From assembly GCA_964521255.1 (NCBI GenBank), contig CAZFRM010000020.1, positions 1 to 64,000 of the forward strand: a DNA stretch of 64,000 nt. The letters run 5' to 3'. The notes below the pieces were generated by a model. That model saw only the letters and a list, made by a program, of their open reading frames with translations, had not been told where the DNA came from and did not search any database. How positions within the stretch are numbered: position 1 is the first letter of the stretch; each line of letters begins with the position of its first letter. The stretch comes from ZC4RG29 sp964521255 (GTDB lineage Bacteria; Bacteroidota; Bacteroidia; Cytophagales; Cyclobacteriaceae). Shown one piece after another: positions 26,382 through 35,258 of this stretch. A program made the position numbers and the translations under genes.

Positions 26382-26696
26382 ATGATCAGTACAAAAGATA
26401 TACACGAAAGAATTGAATCGGACTTTGGGGACAAGGCCTCAGAAGTTATTAGGATTCTTGATGATGCAATTTTGAAGGCTGACTATTTGAATCACAATAG
26501 AATCATTCGGTGCATTTTATTCTTGGCGGACAAAGACATTGAGAAACTAAAAAGGAATATCGACACTGCCACATATGACCCGCGAGACGTAATGTTGTGG
26601 GCCGAGTACACAAACCAAGGACAAGGAGCAAATATAAAACGGATTAGGGACTTCAATAAATCATTTGACCTAGCTGACAAAGACGTAGAAGAATAG
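26382..26696 (+). CDS. Hypothetical cytosolic protein (104 aa)
   Basis: Not assignable to a named family. It is soluble and mixed helical, with no signal peptide, containing IRCILFLADKDIEKLKRNI and TATYDPRDVMLWAEYTNQ, which look like conserved elements of a small protein family of unknown function. ATG 26382 is chosen over 26355 because a clear promoter ends at 26349. It stands alone just upstream of a 186-bp nested palindrome, as expected for a mobile gene-cassette cargo, but this is inference. Confidence 0.65.
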   Translation: MISTKDIHERIESDFGDKASEVIRILDDAILKADYLNHNRIIRCILFLADKDIEKLKRNIDTATYDPRDVMLWAEYTNQGQGANIKRIRDFNKSFDLADKDVEE

Positions 26697-26723
26697 AGGT
26701 GGTGGAAACTGACCAGCGAACAA

Positions 26724-26909
26724 CACAAAGCTATAAGTCATTGCCGGATTAAGTGTACACGAAAAGCGTTATCTTCAAGCAACGTTTGGTCTCATGGGAC
26801 AGAGTCGGCAGGTCGCGCTAAACATTCCCTTAGATCATTTTTAGTGCTCCTATTCTGGCATGCTTTATAGCCAAACGTTGGTGGCAATTACTTCTGGTTC
26901 AGCTTTGTG
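26724..26909. repeat. 186-bp nested imperfect palindrome
   Basis: Four sets of arms are nested. CACAAAGCT (26724-26732) pairs with AGCTTTGTG (26901-26909). AAGTCATTGCC (26735-26745) pairs with GGCAATTACTT (26883-26893), 10 of 11. CAACGTTTGG (26780-26789) pairs with CCAAACGTTG (26871-26880). An inner imperfect pair is AGGTCGCGCTAAA with TTTAGTGCTCCT. No ORF is present. It resembles an integron attC site in size and folding, but the canonical core sites are absent. Confidence 0.7.
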
Positions 26910-26982
26910 ACTTAGAACACAGTTAAGCATTAAGAGATTTAAAACTGTAGGTATGGGCCTAGTCCGGAAAGTCCCCGAGAAC

Positions 26983-28158
26983 ATGTTCCTCATATTCATT
27001 CTTGTTGTCTCTTTTATCTCATGTCGAGAAAAAAGTGAGCAAGACCTAATACTTGGCAATTGGAAACTTGTAATCGATTCGATAGAATATGATCAAATGG
27101 ATCAGTCTCCCCCCGCACCATTTGCCATTCCAGGTAGAGGTATTTCATATACATTCCTAAACGACAGCATAGTAGATACTCGGATGGCGTACTATAAGAT
27201 TATCAGACATAAGGGACGAAGGCGAGAAATTCGCTTCATTGGAACAAAAACGAACTATAAGATCATAGATGATTCTCTTAAAATCTACGATCTTACTGAC
27301 TCAGTTTGGCGGAGTGCAAAAAAAATAACGAGGATAACCAATGATACTTTGATATTGACAAAGAGAGATGGGCAAAAAATGGTTTTTGTAAGGCACGATT
27401 ATAATTTGGACATGAAGCCATGTTTCGACCAAATTTCCCTTTCCAGTTCTGGTTGTTATGGCTCCTGTCCCGTAATGAACATTATAATCGATTCAACTGG
27501 ACATGTTGTGTACCACGGGGAAATGTACGTTGATAAAGTAGGATTTTACGAAGGACAGATTACCAAAGAGAAATTTTTAAATATCGAACGTGAGTTTCGA
27601 AAGGCGAACGTCAAAGATCTAAGTGATCAGTATTCTGCAAGTTGGACTGATGATGAAACTATTTCAACAACATTCTGTAGACAACATAAAATAGTAAAAT
27701 CAGTTGAGGATTATGGACGAACCGCTCCAGATGAGCTTGTTTGGGCATATCCATCGCTTAGATACTTATTTCAAGAGTTAGATTTAAAACAAATAGACTC
27801 AACCAAAATACCAATCTATTTGAATTTGCGCTTTTTTGGATTTGAAAAAGGAAAGAAATTTTTACGTCTAACGCAATCTGAAAGTTTTTTAGTCTGGAAT
27901 TATTTAAGAAATGGAACAGTGGCACAAAGTTTATTTAATCAAACATTCGAGCTTAGCTTTACGCCTAATCACATTTGGCAACCTTCTAACGATGAAATAT
28001 ATCAGCACGAGAAGAAAGTGAGAAGTATTAAGACAGATGGGCGATTTTATACTTTCGATTTAATTGGCCAGAAAGCAATAACGATAGATATTGGATTCAA
28101 TTACATCTCGGAGAACAATGGCCTGGCAAGATTTCATGAAAAGAAAGCTTACGAGTAG
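26983..28158 (+). CDS. Lipoprotein with DUF6438 domain (391 aa)
   Basis: ATG 26983 gives a short lipoprotein signal (MFLIFILVVSFISC). Residues about 25-140 look like a lipocalin-type lipoprotein module (LILGNWKLVIDSIEY). Residues about 145-270 match DUF6438, with its CYGSCPVMNIIIDSTGHVVY opening and YGRTAPDELVWAYPSLRYLF end; the two Cys are probably disulfide-bonded. The C-terminal 120 residues are unassigned. Function unknown; it is anchored in the envelope. It lies between the 186-bp palindrome and the broken ankyrin gene. Confidence 0.75.
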   Translation: MFLIFILVVSFISCREKSEQDLILGNWKLVIDSIEYDQMDQSPPAPFAIPGRGISYTFLNDSIVDTRMAYYKIIRHKGRRREIRFIGTKTNYKIIDDSLKIYDLTDSVWRSAKKITRITNDTLILTKRDGQKMVFVRHDYNLDMKPCFDQISLSSSGCYGSCPVMNIIIDSTGHVVYHGEMYVDKVGFYEGQITKEKFLNIEREFRKANVKDLSDQYSASWTDDETISTTFCRQHKIVKSVEDYGRTAPDELVWAYPSLRYLFQELDLKQIDSTKIPIYLNLRFFGFEKGKKFLRLTQSESFLVWNYLRNGTVAQSLFNQTFELSFTPNHIWQPSNDEIYQHEKKVRSIKTDGRFYTFDLIGQKAITIDIGFNYISENNGLARFHEKKAYE

Positions 28159-28159
28159 A

Positions 28160-28199
28160 GGTAACAGCCATCAATAACAGTAGCTGTTGCACGGCTACC
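28160..28199. repeat. Branched hairpin after the DUF6438 gene
   Basis: GGTAACAGCC (28160-28169) opposes GGCTACC (28193-28199), enclosing AACAG-TAG-CTGTT (28176-28188). A T-rich run follows within 30 bp. It could be a weak terminator; nothing else is recognised in 28159-28320. Confidence 0.35.
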
Positions 28200-28320
28200 C
28201 TAAAGAACTAAAATTTTATTTTTATGAATAACCCGTGCGTTAATTTGATTTTTTATTTTTCCCCCGATGGGATTGTCAACAATAAGTAAACAGTAGCGGA
28301 TTTTTATAACAAACCTTGCA

Positions 28321-29063
28321 ATGAACAATCTAAATGAAATTGCAATTCAAATAGAATTACATTCTGTAGAGGGCATAAAAGAATGTTTTGCAAACGGAGT
28401 GAATCCTAATGACAATTTTAACGGCGAGCCTCTTATTTATGAGCTTACAAGTGAATATACCAGACCTCAAGATTTAAAGATTGTGTCAGGGCATTCGTAG
28501 ACTACGGGCTTGAGTTTGAGGATAAAATTCTTTTGAGCGTACTGTTAGACGATGCAAAATCGCTTGACGATCTATTAACCAATAGCCCTGAGGCGATCTC
28601 AAAAAAATATACTTTACGTTGTGCGTATACACCTTTTTACGAAGCGACCCTTTTACACATCTGTGCTGAATTCAATCATCTTTCTTGTGCGAAAGTTCTT
28701 GTTAAACATGGACTGGATATAAATGTATTGGCAGGAGTTGATGAAAATGGATTTGGCGGGCAGACTCCCATTTTCCACATCGTAAACCAAAACAATAATC
28801 AATCAGTTGACATGCTCAACTATTTTCTTGACAATTCTGCCGACTTAAAAATAACTGTTCCCGGACTTATCTGGGGTAAAGGCTACGATTGGGAAACACT
28901 CATTCCATCTGTAAATCCCATCAGCTATGCGATGATGGGACTTTTACCACAAATGCACAGAGATGAAATTACAATTTCAAAAATTGTAACAACCTTATTG
29001 AAACACAGATACGGAATTGACTATTCGTCAAAAAATATTCCGTGCAAGTATTTAAAGCGTTGA
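28321..29063 (+). pseudogene. Ankyrin-repeat protein gene interrupted by a frameshift
   Basis: The reading frame from ATG 28321 (MNNLNEIAIQIELHSVEGIK) runs to a stop at 28498-28500. The true continuation is in another frame: DCVRAFVDYGLEFEDKILLS, then LLTNSPEAI and ankyrin-type repeats (ATLLHICAEFNHLSCAKVLV, GQTPIFHIVNQNNNQSVDML), ending KYLKR. One base appears to be missing near 28475, within GATTTAAAGATT. The two halves together encode about 247 residues. It may be a real pseudogene or an assembly error. Ankyrin repeats mediate protein binding; partner unknown. Confidence 0.8.
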
Positions 29064-29074
29064 TTGAATTTTTC

Positions 29075-30235
29075 TCAGATACCAAACTTCGCAATACCTA
29101 ACTCCAATCCTCTTAACTCTGCCAAACCTTTAAGCCTGCCAATAGCAGAATAGCCGGGATAAGTTTTTTTCCTGAGATCATCCAACATTAAATGTCCGTG
29201 ATCCGGGCGCATAGGGATTGATTTACCCGTGCGTTGCATGAGTTTTACTACTTCTCTTACAACACCTGCCATATCGGTGTCGCCATCAAGGTGATTGGCT
29301 TCGTAGAAATTTCCTTCGCTGTCGCGTTTGGTATTGCGTAAGTGCAGGAAGTGAATGTGGTCGCCAAGTCTTTGTACCATGCCAACCGTGTCGTTGTCCT
29401 CTCGTGCGCCATAAGAGCCGGTGCAGAAACATAATCCGTTGGCGGGAGATGGTGCGGCATTGATAAGTTCTTTCGCATCTTTTTCTGTACTCACAACGCG
29501 TGGTAATCCAATGATCGGGAATGGAGGATCGTCAGGATGTATAGCCATTTTCAAACCTGCTTCTTCTGCCACGGGAACAACTTGTTGTAGGAAATAAAAA
29601 AGATGTTGCTTCAGCTTTGCTGCATCGATATGTTCATACGTTTTTAACGCGGCAAGAATTTGCTCTTCAGTAAAACGTTCGTCGCTTCCGGGTAAGCCCA
29701 ACAGAGCATTGCGATAAAGAATTTCTTTTTCCTCATCGGTCATGCTTTCGAATCGTTTCTTTGCTCTCTCAATATCTTGTTGAGTGTAATCTTTTTCAGC
29801 GCCTGGTCTTTTTAATATGAAGAGATCAAACGCAAGAAATGCCGCTTTTTCAAAACGTAATGCTTTACTGCCATTGGGTAGTGTAAAGAATGGATCGGTA
29901 CGCATCCAATCCAGGATAGGCATAAAGTTATAAGTCACCACCTTCAATCCACATGAGCCTACATTTCGCAAACTGATTTTATAATTCTCAATGTGCTGCT
30001 TGAAGTTGCCGGAATGTTTTTTAATTTCTTCATGAACGGGCAGACTTTCAATTACAGTCCAGGTGAGTCCTGCATCCTCAATTTCTTTTTTTCTTTTGTT
30101 AATTTCTTCGATTGTCCAGATATCTCCGACAGGAATGTGATGAAGTGCTGTTACTACTCCTGTACATCCGGCCTGCCTGATATCCTGTAAGCTCACGGGG
30201 TCATTGGGTCCGAACCACCGCATGGTCTGCTCCAT
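29075..30235 (-). CDS. uxuA: Mannonate dehydratase
   Basis: Dehydrates D-mannonate to 2-keto-3-deoxygluconate, the step that takes glucuronate carbons into central metabolism; cytosolic and metal-dependent. 386 aa from ATG 30235 (MEQTMRWFGPNDPVSL, the family's conserved opening). Other typical segments are GLKMAIHPDDPPFPIIGLPR and FLHLRNTKRDSEGNFYEANH, carrying metal ligands, and RPDHGHLM. It lies 82 bp downstream of the GH67 gene on the same strand, so glucuronate released by GH67 and GH115 has its catabolic enzyme in the locus. Uronate isomerase and mannonate oxidoreductase genes are not in the window. Confidence 0.95.
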   Translation of the reverse strand: MEQTMRWFGPNDPVSLQDIRQAGCTGVVTALHHIPVGDIWTIEEINKRKKEIEDAGLTWTVIESLPVHEEIKKHSGNFKQHIENYKISLRNVGSCGLKVVTYNFMPILDWMRTDPFFTLPNGSKALRFEKAAFLAFDLFILKRPGAEKDYTQQDIERAKKRFESMTDEEKEILYRNALLGLPGSDERFTEEQILAALKTYEHIDAAKLKQHLFYFLQQVVPVAEEAGLKMAIHPDDPPFPIIGLPRVVSTEKDAKELINAAPSPANGLCFCTGSYGAREDNDTVGMVQRLGDHIHFLHLRNTKRDSEGNFYEANHLDGDTDMAGVVREVVKLMQRTGKSIPMRPDHGHLMLDDLRKKTYPGYSAIGRLKGLAELRGLELGIAKFGI

Positions 30236-30285
30236 TAAGATCATAGGTATTCCTTGTTTGATGTATTTTTATTTATTCAATATTC

Positions 30286-30318
30286 AATCCTTCTCCGTAG
30301 GAGTCCTTTCGGACAACT
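30286..30318. repeat. Double hairpin between GH67 and uxuA
   Basis: CTCC-GTA-GGAG (about 30292-30302) is followed directly by GTCC-TTTC-GGAC and a T-rich stretch. The first hairpin has the same core as those in the tandem modules at 38.8-39.4 kb. It could attenuate GH67-to-uxuA read-through or be a repeat remnant. Confidence 0.45.
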
Positions 30319-30326
30319 ATTTTTTT

Positions 30327-32492
30327 CTACCACTTCGGTCTTATTCCGGGTGCATACGGGAATGCAAGTTTTTCATAGTACTCCAGTGTATGTTCGGGTT
30401 TCTCAAGTTCTGCTGGTATGGGTCGCTTTGAAAATGTCTGGAAATATAACAAACAGGAATTTCTCCACATCACTGCTTCTTTTTCCTGGATGGTAAGAAG
30501 CATTTTTACATGATCGAATCGATCGGGATCAATCTGACTTTGTAAACTATTCCAGGTCTTTTGCATCCAACGTACCGAATCAACGCCGGTGGAATATTTG
30601 TAGCAGAGCGCATCCCATAAGGTCTTGCCTGATTTTGTTTTGTAGTCCCAGTCAACATGATGAAACCACAAAAGAAATTTCTCCGGACAAAGATCCAACG
30701 ATGAAAATTTTTCTTCGACAGGAGGGAAGTATTGACTCACGGCATTGCTTCCGGTTTTTGTACGATTAAATCCGATTCCAAGTGAATCAGCTTTATGATA
30801 ATATACTGAAGTCCAGTCGGGACGACCTTTATTTACCCACGGACCCGGACCATAGTGATGATCGAAGCCCATGATGTGATGCAGACCCATCGGCGTCATA
30901 TAATCAACCAAAGTTTCATGTGAGGTAAGCATCATTGATTTTATTGGCGCTACTGCTTTTGCATCATTAGTGAATGTCATGCGAATCCATTCCTCTGCAA
31001 TTTGCTCTGCTGATAACTGATGATTCCATGCAAGTCGTCCGAAAGAATACCAGTTGGATTGGCCAAAGGGATGACCACACCAGTTTCTTTCGTTACCAAT
31101 ATTAGCAACACCACACATTCCGGATAACGAATGATTATCCAATGTACCGTCAATAACTTTAGCAACGGTTGAACCTTCACCTTTCGCGTACGTGTCTGAG
31201 TCAAGGCATTCTTTGAATAACGTAGCGAGGTAAACCAGATGGGTTGCGAAACCAAGATATTCTTGTGTGATCTGGAACTCCATCATCAGCGGAGTTTTCG
31301 GCATCGCGCCGAACAACGGATGAAAAGGTTCACGCGGTTGAAAATCAATGGCGCCATTTTTCACCTGCACCATAACATTCGGCTTTAATGTTCCATCCAG
31401 CGGTTTGAATTCATTATAAGCCTGCTTGTGCCGGTCTTCAGGTACATTGCTGTCATATACAAAAGCGCGCCACATCACTATGCCGTTATGTGGCGCCAGG
31501 GCATCGGCAAGCAGGTTAGCGCCATCAGCATGTGACCTTTCATAATTCTGCGGACCAGGCTGACCTTCTGAGTTAGCCTTCACTACGAAACCGCCGAAGT
31601 CTGGCACATACTTATATATTTCAGCTACTTTATTCTTCCACCACTCTTTCACTTCCTCATCGAGAGGGTCAGCAGTTTTGAGTCCGCCAATTTCAATAGG
31701 TGCGCTAAAGCGTGCGGTGAGGTAAATCTTTATTCCATACGGACGGAAGATATTAGCCAGGGCAGCAACTTTTTCCAGGTAGAGAGGTGTAAGGACTAAA
31801 GCATTGGAATTAACATTTGTAACCACACTTCCATTAATTCCTACTGAAGCGTTGGCGCGGGCATAATCCTTATAACGTGGATCGATATAGTCGGGAAGTT
31901 TATGCCAATCCCAGATGGAAAATCCTGCATAGCCACGTTCAACGGTTCGGTCAAGATTGTCCCAGTGATTGAGGATACGCAGCTTTAATTTCGGATTACT
32001 TTCAATAGAGAGGTTGCTGATTTCCTGGTTTGTTTGAATTAATCGTAGAAAGTGAAAAGAGCCATACAACACACCAATATCAGTCTTTGCCGTAATGACA
32101 ATTACTTTTCTTTTCTCTAAAGTTGTGCTGAAAATTAAAAAGCCCTCTTCATTAAGGGTATTCACCTTCTCGCTCAAATTCAATTTTGCCAACACAGGAG
32201 AGCTTGCTATGGCGGCAACGACGGTACCATCGGTTTTGATTGAGTTGGTCAAAGAAACAGCATTACCCAGTAGTCCTGTAAGTCCAAGTTGCAATTCATC
32301 TTTAGCCGCAACAAGGGTTGGTGAATCACCACTGACCATCAAACTCCTGATGCTTTTGCCATAGCGGTTGAGTATTTGTTGATCAGAAATTTGATCGTAA
32401 CGCAGCCAAAGCCGGTAACCGTCTTCAGCGTTAGTTGATAAAGTTGATAAAATTAAGATCAGAATAGCTGTTATTTTCTTTAATTTCTCCAT
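30327..32492 (-). CDS. GH67 alpha-glucuronidase
   Basis: Removes (4-O-methyl-)glucuronic acid from the non-reducing terminal xylose of aldouronic oligosaccharides produced by GH10 enzymes. 721 aa with a signal peptide (MEKLKKITAILILILSTLSTNA), so probably periplasmic. The catalytic residues of the family are in place: general acid Glu in KANSEGQPGPQNY, and the Asp/Glu base pair in AIDFQPREPF and LMMEFQITQEYLG. It is the first gene of a GH67-uxuA unit whose 5' end faces the operator at 32572. Confidence 0.95.
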   Translation of the reverse strand: MEKLKKITAILILILSTLSTNAEDGYRLWLRYDQISDQQILNRYGKSIRSLMVSGDSPTLVAAKDELQLGLTGLLGNAVSLTNSIKTDGTVVAAIASSPVLAKLNLSEKVNTLNEEGFLIFSTTLEKRKVIVITAKTDIGVLYGSFHFLRLIQTNQEISNLSIESNPKLKLRILNHWDNLDRTVERGYAGFSIWDWHKLPDYIDPRYKDYARANASVGINGSVVTNVNSNALVLTPLYLEKVAALANIFRPYGIKIYLTARFSAPIEIGGLKTADPLDEEVKEWWKNKVAEIYKYVPDFGGFVVKANSEGQPGPQNYERSHADGANLLADALAPHNGIVMWRAFVYDSNVPEDRHKQAYNEFKPLDGTLKPNVMVQVKNGAIDFQPREPFHPLFGAMPKTPLMMEFQITQEYLGFATHLVYLATLFKECLDSDTYAKGEGSTVAKVIDGTLDNHSLSGMCGVANIGNERNWCGHPFGQSNWYSFGRLAWNHQLSAEQIAEEWIRMTFTNDAKAVAPIKSMMLTSHETLVDYMTPMGLHHIMGFDHHYGPGPWVNKGRPDWTSVYYHKADSLGIGFNRTKTGSNAVSQYFPPVEEKFSSLDLCPEKFLLWFHHVDWDYKTKSGKTLWDALCYKYSTGVDSVRWMQKTWNSLQSQIDPDRFDHVKMLLTIQEKEAVMWRNSCLLYFQTFSKRPIPAELEKPEHTLEYYEKLAFPYAPGIRPKW

Positions 32493-32571
32493 TGCTTTTC
32501 AGTTAGTTAAGATCGAAGGACTGTAATCTTTTCAAAGATGTTGGAATTTTACAGATTTTTTTAAGAATTTA

Positions 32572-32585
32572 CGCAATCGGTTGCG
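32572..32585. promoter_or_regulatory. LacI-type operator between GH67 and GH30
   Basis: CGCAATCGGTTGCG, a 14-bp near-palindrome of the form bound by LacI-family proteins. The identical 14-mer occurs at 46972 between lacI and susC. It lies 80 bp upstream of GH67 and 50 bp upstream of GH30, so a single site can control both directions. Confidence 0.82.
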
Positions 32586-32634
32586 CGAATATTAACTTTT
32601 TAATTTAACGTTGAACTCAAATACTCTTAAACGA

Positions 32635-34002
32635 ATGAAGCGATTATTACTCCTGTTGTTGACTGCTATTGTGTTTTCGTGTGGTGATGAAGATGAACCA
32701 GAGACTAATCCTCCCCCGGAGCCAACTACAAAAAAGATTACCATTGATCCTTCTATCACTTACCAGGAAATGGTAGGCTTTGGAGGTGCGTTGACGTGGT
32801 ATTCAGATCGAATGATTAGCAGCGCCAACAAGAATGCTATTGCCCAGCTATTGTTTGAGGATCTGGGAACTGATATTGTTCGTTTCCAGGCGTTTTACTA
32901 TCCGAACGATTATCCTGATTATAAAGGTACGGCGAACATGAGTTATGATAATTCAGCCGCACTTTTCAACACAACCAACCAGATATATAATCTTAAGAAT
33001 GATTATGATCCCGATATCAAGGTCTTGCTCAGTTCGTGGGGGCCACCACGTGCCTTGAAAAGTAATGATAATGAACGGGAAGGAACTTTAAAGAAAGATG
33101 ACGATGGATTTATGTATGATGAGTTTGCTCAATACTGGGAGGACATTCTCGATAACGTGCCATTTAACCCGGATTATATCAGCATACAAAATGAGCCTAC
33201 ATATTCCAATCCTGGCTGGACAACCTGCGTATGGTCAGCAACAGAAAATACTAACTACCCAAGCTATATGACGGCTTTTGATGCCGTGCATGATAAGATC
33301 AAAGACAGGACCTATGTACCTGTTATGATCGGGCCTGAATCGCAGGATTTGCTAAGCCCATTCACATCTTTTGCCAACCTACTCAAGGACAAACCGCACT
33401 GTGGCATTCTTGGATACCATCCTTACAATATCAATTCAGGAACCACCAGTTCTCAAATTGATTTTCTCTTAAATGCTGTAGCCGGTTATAACACAAAGCC
33501 GAACCTGATGACTGAATTCTCGGATAACCTGAATTGGTTCAGCACGGCAATGTTCATAAACAGCACGTTGACCAAAGCGAATTCATCCGGTTACATTTAC
33601 TGGAAAATGGTATGGGCTACACCAACCGGCACAAATCCAGATGTGGCTATGATTTCAATTAATCAAAATGGTAATTATACCGTAACGCCATACTTCCATT
33701 TGATGAAACATTTTTCAAAAGATATTAACGCCGGTCATCAACGCATCGAGGTAACATCTGAAAATACTTCGTTGTCTGTTTCAGGATTCATGAATGAAGC
33801 TGAAGATCAGGTAACGTTAATTGTTATCAATTCAGGAACGCAGGCTACACTGGACCTGGAAGTAAAGAACGGTACAATCAATACAATAAAAGCAGTACAA
33901 AGTAAGGAAGGTTCTTATTATCAAACTGTAGAGGGAGTGAGCGTTGATAAATCCGTTGTGTTTCCTTCACAATCCATTACAACGATAACATTGGGTATTT
34001 AG
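32635..34002 (+). CDS. GH30 endo-glucuronoxylanase, lipoprotein (455 aa)
   Basis: Cleaves the xylan backbone, in this family often one xylose away from a glucuronic acid branch. ATG 32635 gives a lipoprotein signal (LLLLLLTAIVFSC) followed by an acidic and Pro-rich linker. The TIM barrel carries acid/base Glu187 in SIQNEPTYSN and nucleophile Glu294 in NLMTEFSD, and the C-terminal beta domain (about 365-455) is the GH30 side domain. Xylanase rather than glucosidase activity is inferred from context and overall resemblance to subfamily 8; the Arg that binds glucuronate was not identified. First gene of the GH30-GH10-cupin-GH3 run. Confidence 0.88.
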   Translation: MKRLLLLLLTAIVFSCGDEDEPETNPPPEPTTKKITIDPSITYQEMVGFGGALTWYSDRMISSANKNAIAQLLFEDLGTDIVRFQAFYYPNDYPDYKGTANMSYDNSAALFNTTNQIYNLKNDYDPDIKVLLSSWGPPRALKSNDNEREGTLKKDDDGFMYDEFAQYWEDILDNVPFNPDYISIQNEPTYSNPGWTTCVWSATENTNYPSYMTAFDAVHDKIKDRTYVPVMIGPESQDLLSPFTSFANLLKDKPHCGILGYHPYNINSGTTSSQIDFLLNAVAGYNTKPNLMTEFSDNLNWFSTAMFINSTLTKANSSGYIYWKMVWATPTGTNPDVAMISINQNGNYTVTPYFHLMKHFSKDINAGHQRIEVTSENTSLSVSGFMNEAEDQVTLIVINSGTQATLDLEVKNGTINTIKAVQSKEGSYYQTVEGVSVDKSVVFPSQSITTITLGI

Positions 34003-34025
34003 ATGAGTGAGTTTAAAAATTCGTT

Positions 34026-35243
34026 ATGAAAAGATTTTACTGTTACCTTTTTCTCTCCTTTAGCATTGCCCTTCATCATTCAGGTTTCGCACAACTGGCT
34101 GATGGAAAGTGCAGATTTTTAGGCAACATCATTTCGAGCTATGTACCTTCAGATTTTACAACCTACTGGAACCAGGTTACACCCGAGAATTCGGGTAAGT
34201 GGGGTTCTGTTGAATCTGTACAAGATGACATGAAGTGGGCCGGACTTGACCTGGCTTACAATATGGCAAAGAGTAAAGGGTATCCATTCAAGCATCATGC
34301 TTTTGTTTGGGGGCAGCAGCAACCTTCCTGGATCAGCTCACTTACATTAGAGGAGCAGGAAGCTGAAGTGGAGGAATGGATAAAATCTTATGCTGAGCGT
34401 TATCCCGATACCGATTTTATAGATGTGGTAAACGAACCCCTGCATGCTCCGCCGGCTTATGCGCAGGCCCTGGGTGGCGCAGGAACAACAGGTTGGGATT
34501 GGGTGATCTGGTCATTTGAAAAGGCACGTCAATATTGTCCCAACGCAAAGTTGATTCTTAATGATTATAATATCATCAACAATGACTATGCTACCACGCA
34601 ATATTTACAGATCATAAATTTGCTTAAGACGAGGAACCTCATTGATGGTATTGGTGAGCAAGGACACTTTTTCGAGACAACTCCCTTATCCACATTGACC
34701 ACCAATTTGAATAAGCTTTATGCTACCGGGCTTCCCATTTATATTTCAGAGTATGATGTTAACCTCGCTGATGATACCGAACAGCTTAATATATATAAAG
34801 AGCAGTTTCATTTTTTCTGGACGCATCCGGGTGTTCAGGGCATTACCCTTTGGGGATACCGGCAGGGTGAGATCTGGCGAACGAATGCTTACCTGGTAAG
34901 ATCAAATGGTACCGCCCGGCCAGCTTTAACCTGGCTTCAGTCGTACGTTCCGGGTGCAGCGGGCGGAGTCTTTTGCCAAACGGTTACCGGTGTTGAGGAA
35001 GATCATAATACACGATTCACGGCTTATCCCAATCCCGTAACATCAGGCAAACTAACTGTGGAGCTGAAGGATAAATCATCGACGATAAGGATCATGGATA
35101 TAAATGGTCGGGAAATAAAAAGTGTTGCTAACAATGGGCAACCTTCCATTACCATCGACATGGATGTTGCTCCCGGTGTTTACATCATGAGGATAGGGAA
35201 CCATAAGCAGATACTCACGAAGAAAATTATTGTTGAACAATAA
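34026..35243 (+). CDS. GH10 endo-beta-1,4-xylanase with T9SS C-terminal sorting domain (405 aa)
   Basis: Cuts xylan into short oligosaccharides. Signal peptide to about residue 22, then a (beta/alpha)8 GH10 domain with acid/base Glu137 (DVVNEPLHAP) and nucleophile Glu242 (YISEYDVN). Residues about 325-405 are a type A type-IX-secretion sorting domain: FTAYPNPVTSGKL, IRIMDINGREI, VAPGVYIMRI and KKIIVEQ. It is therefore expected to be exported to, and probably attached at, the cell surface, unlike the second GH10. It starts 23 nt after the GH30 gene and ends 15 nt before the cupin gene. Confidence 0.95.
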   Translation: MKRFYCYLFLSFSIALHHSGFAQLADGKCRFLGNIISSYVPSDFTTYWNQVTPENSGKWGSVESVQDDMKWAGLDLAYNMAKSKGYPFKHHAFVWGQQQPSWISSLTLEEQEAEVEEWIKSYAERYPDTDFIDVVNEPLHAPPAYAQALGGAGTTGWDWVIWSFEKARQYCPNAKLILNDYNIINNDYATTQYLQIINLLKTRNLIDGIGEQGHFFETTPLSTLTTNLNKLYATGLPIYISEYDVNLADDTEQLNIYKEQFHFFWTHPGVQGITLWGYRQGEIWRTNAYLVRSNGTARPALTWLQSYVPGAAGGVFCQTVTGVEEDHNTRFTAYPNPVTSGKLTVELKDKSSTIRIMDINGREIKSVANNGQPSITIDMDVAPGVYIMRIGNHKQILTKKIIVEQ

Positions 35244-35258
35244 TCAATTTGACATTTG

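Noticed and set aside
26724..26909. Classical integron attC site
   Set aside because: Size and nesting fit, but I could not find the conserved RYYYAAC/GTTRRRY core pair and no integrase gene is in the window.
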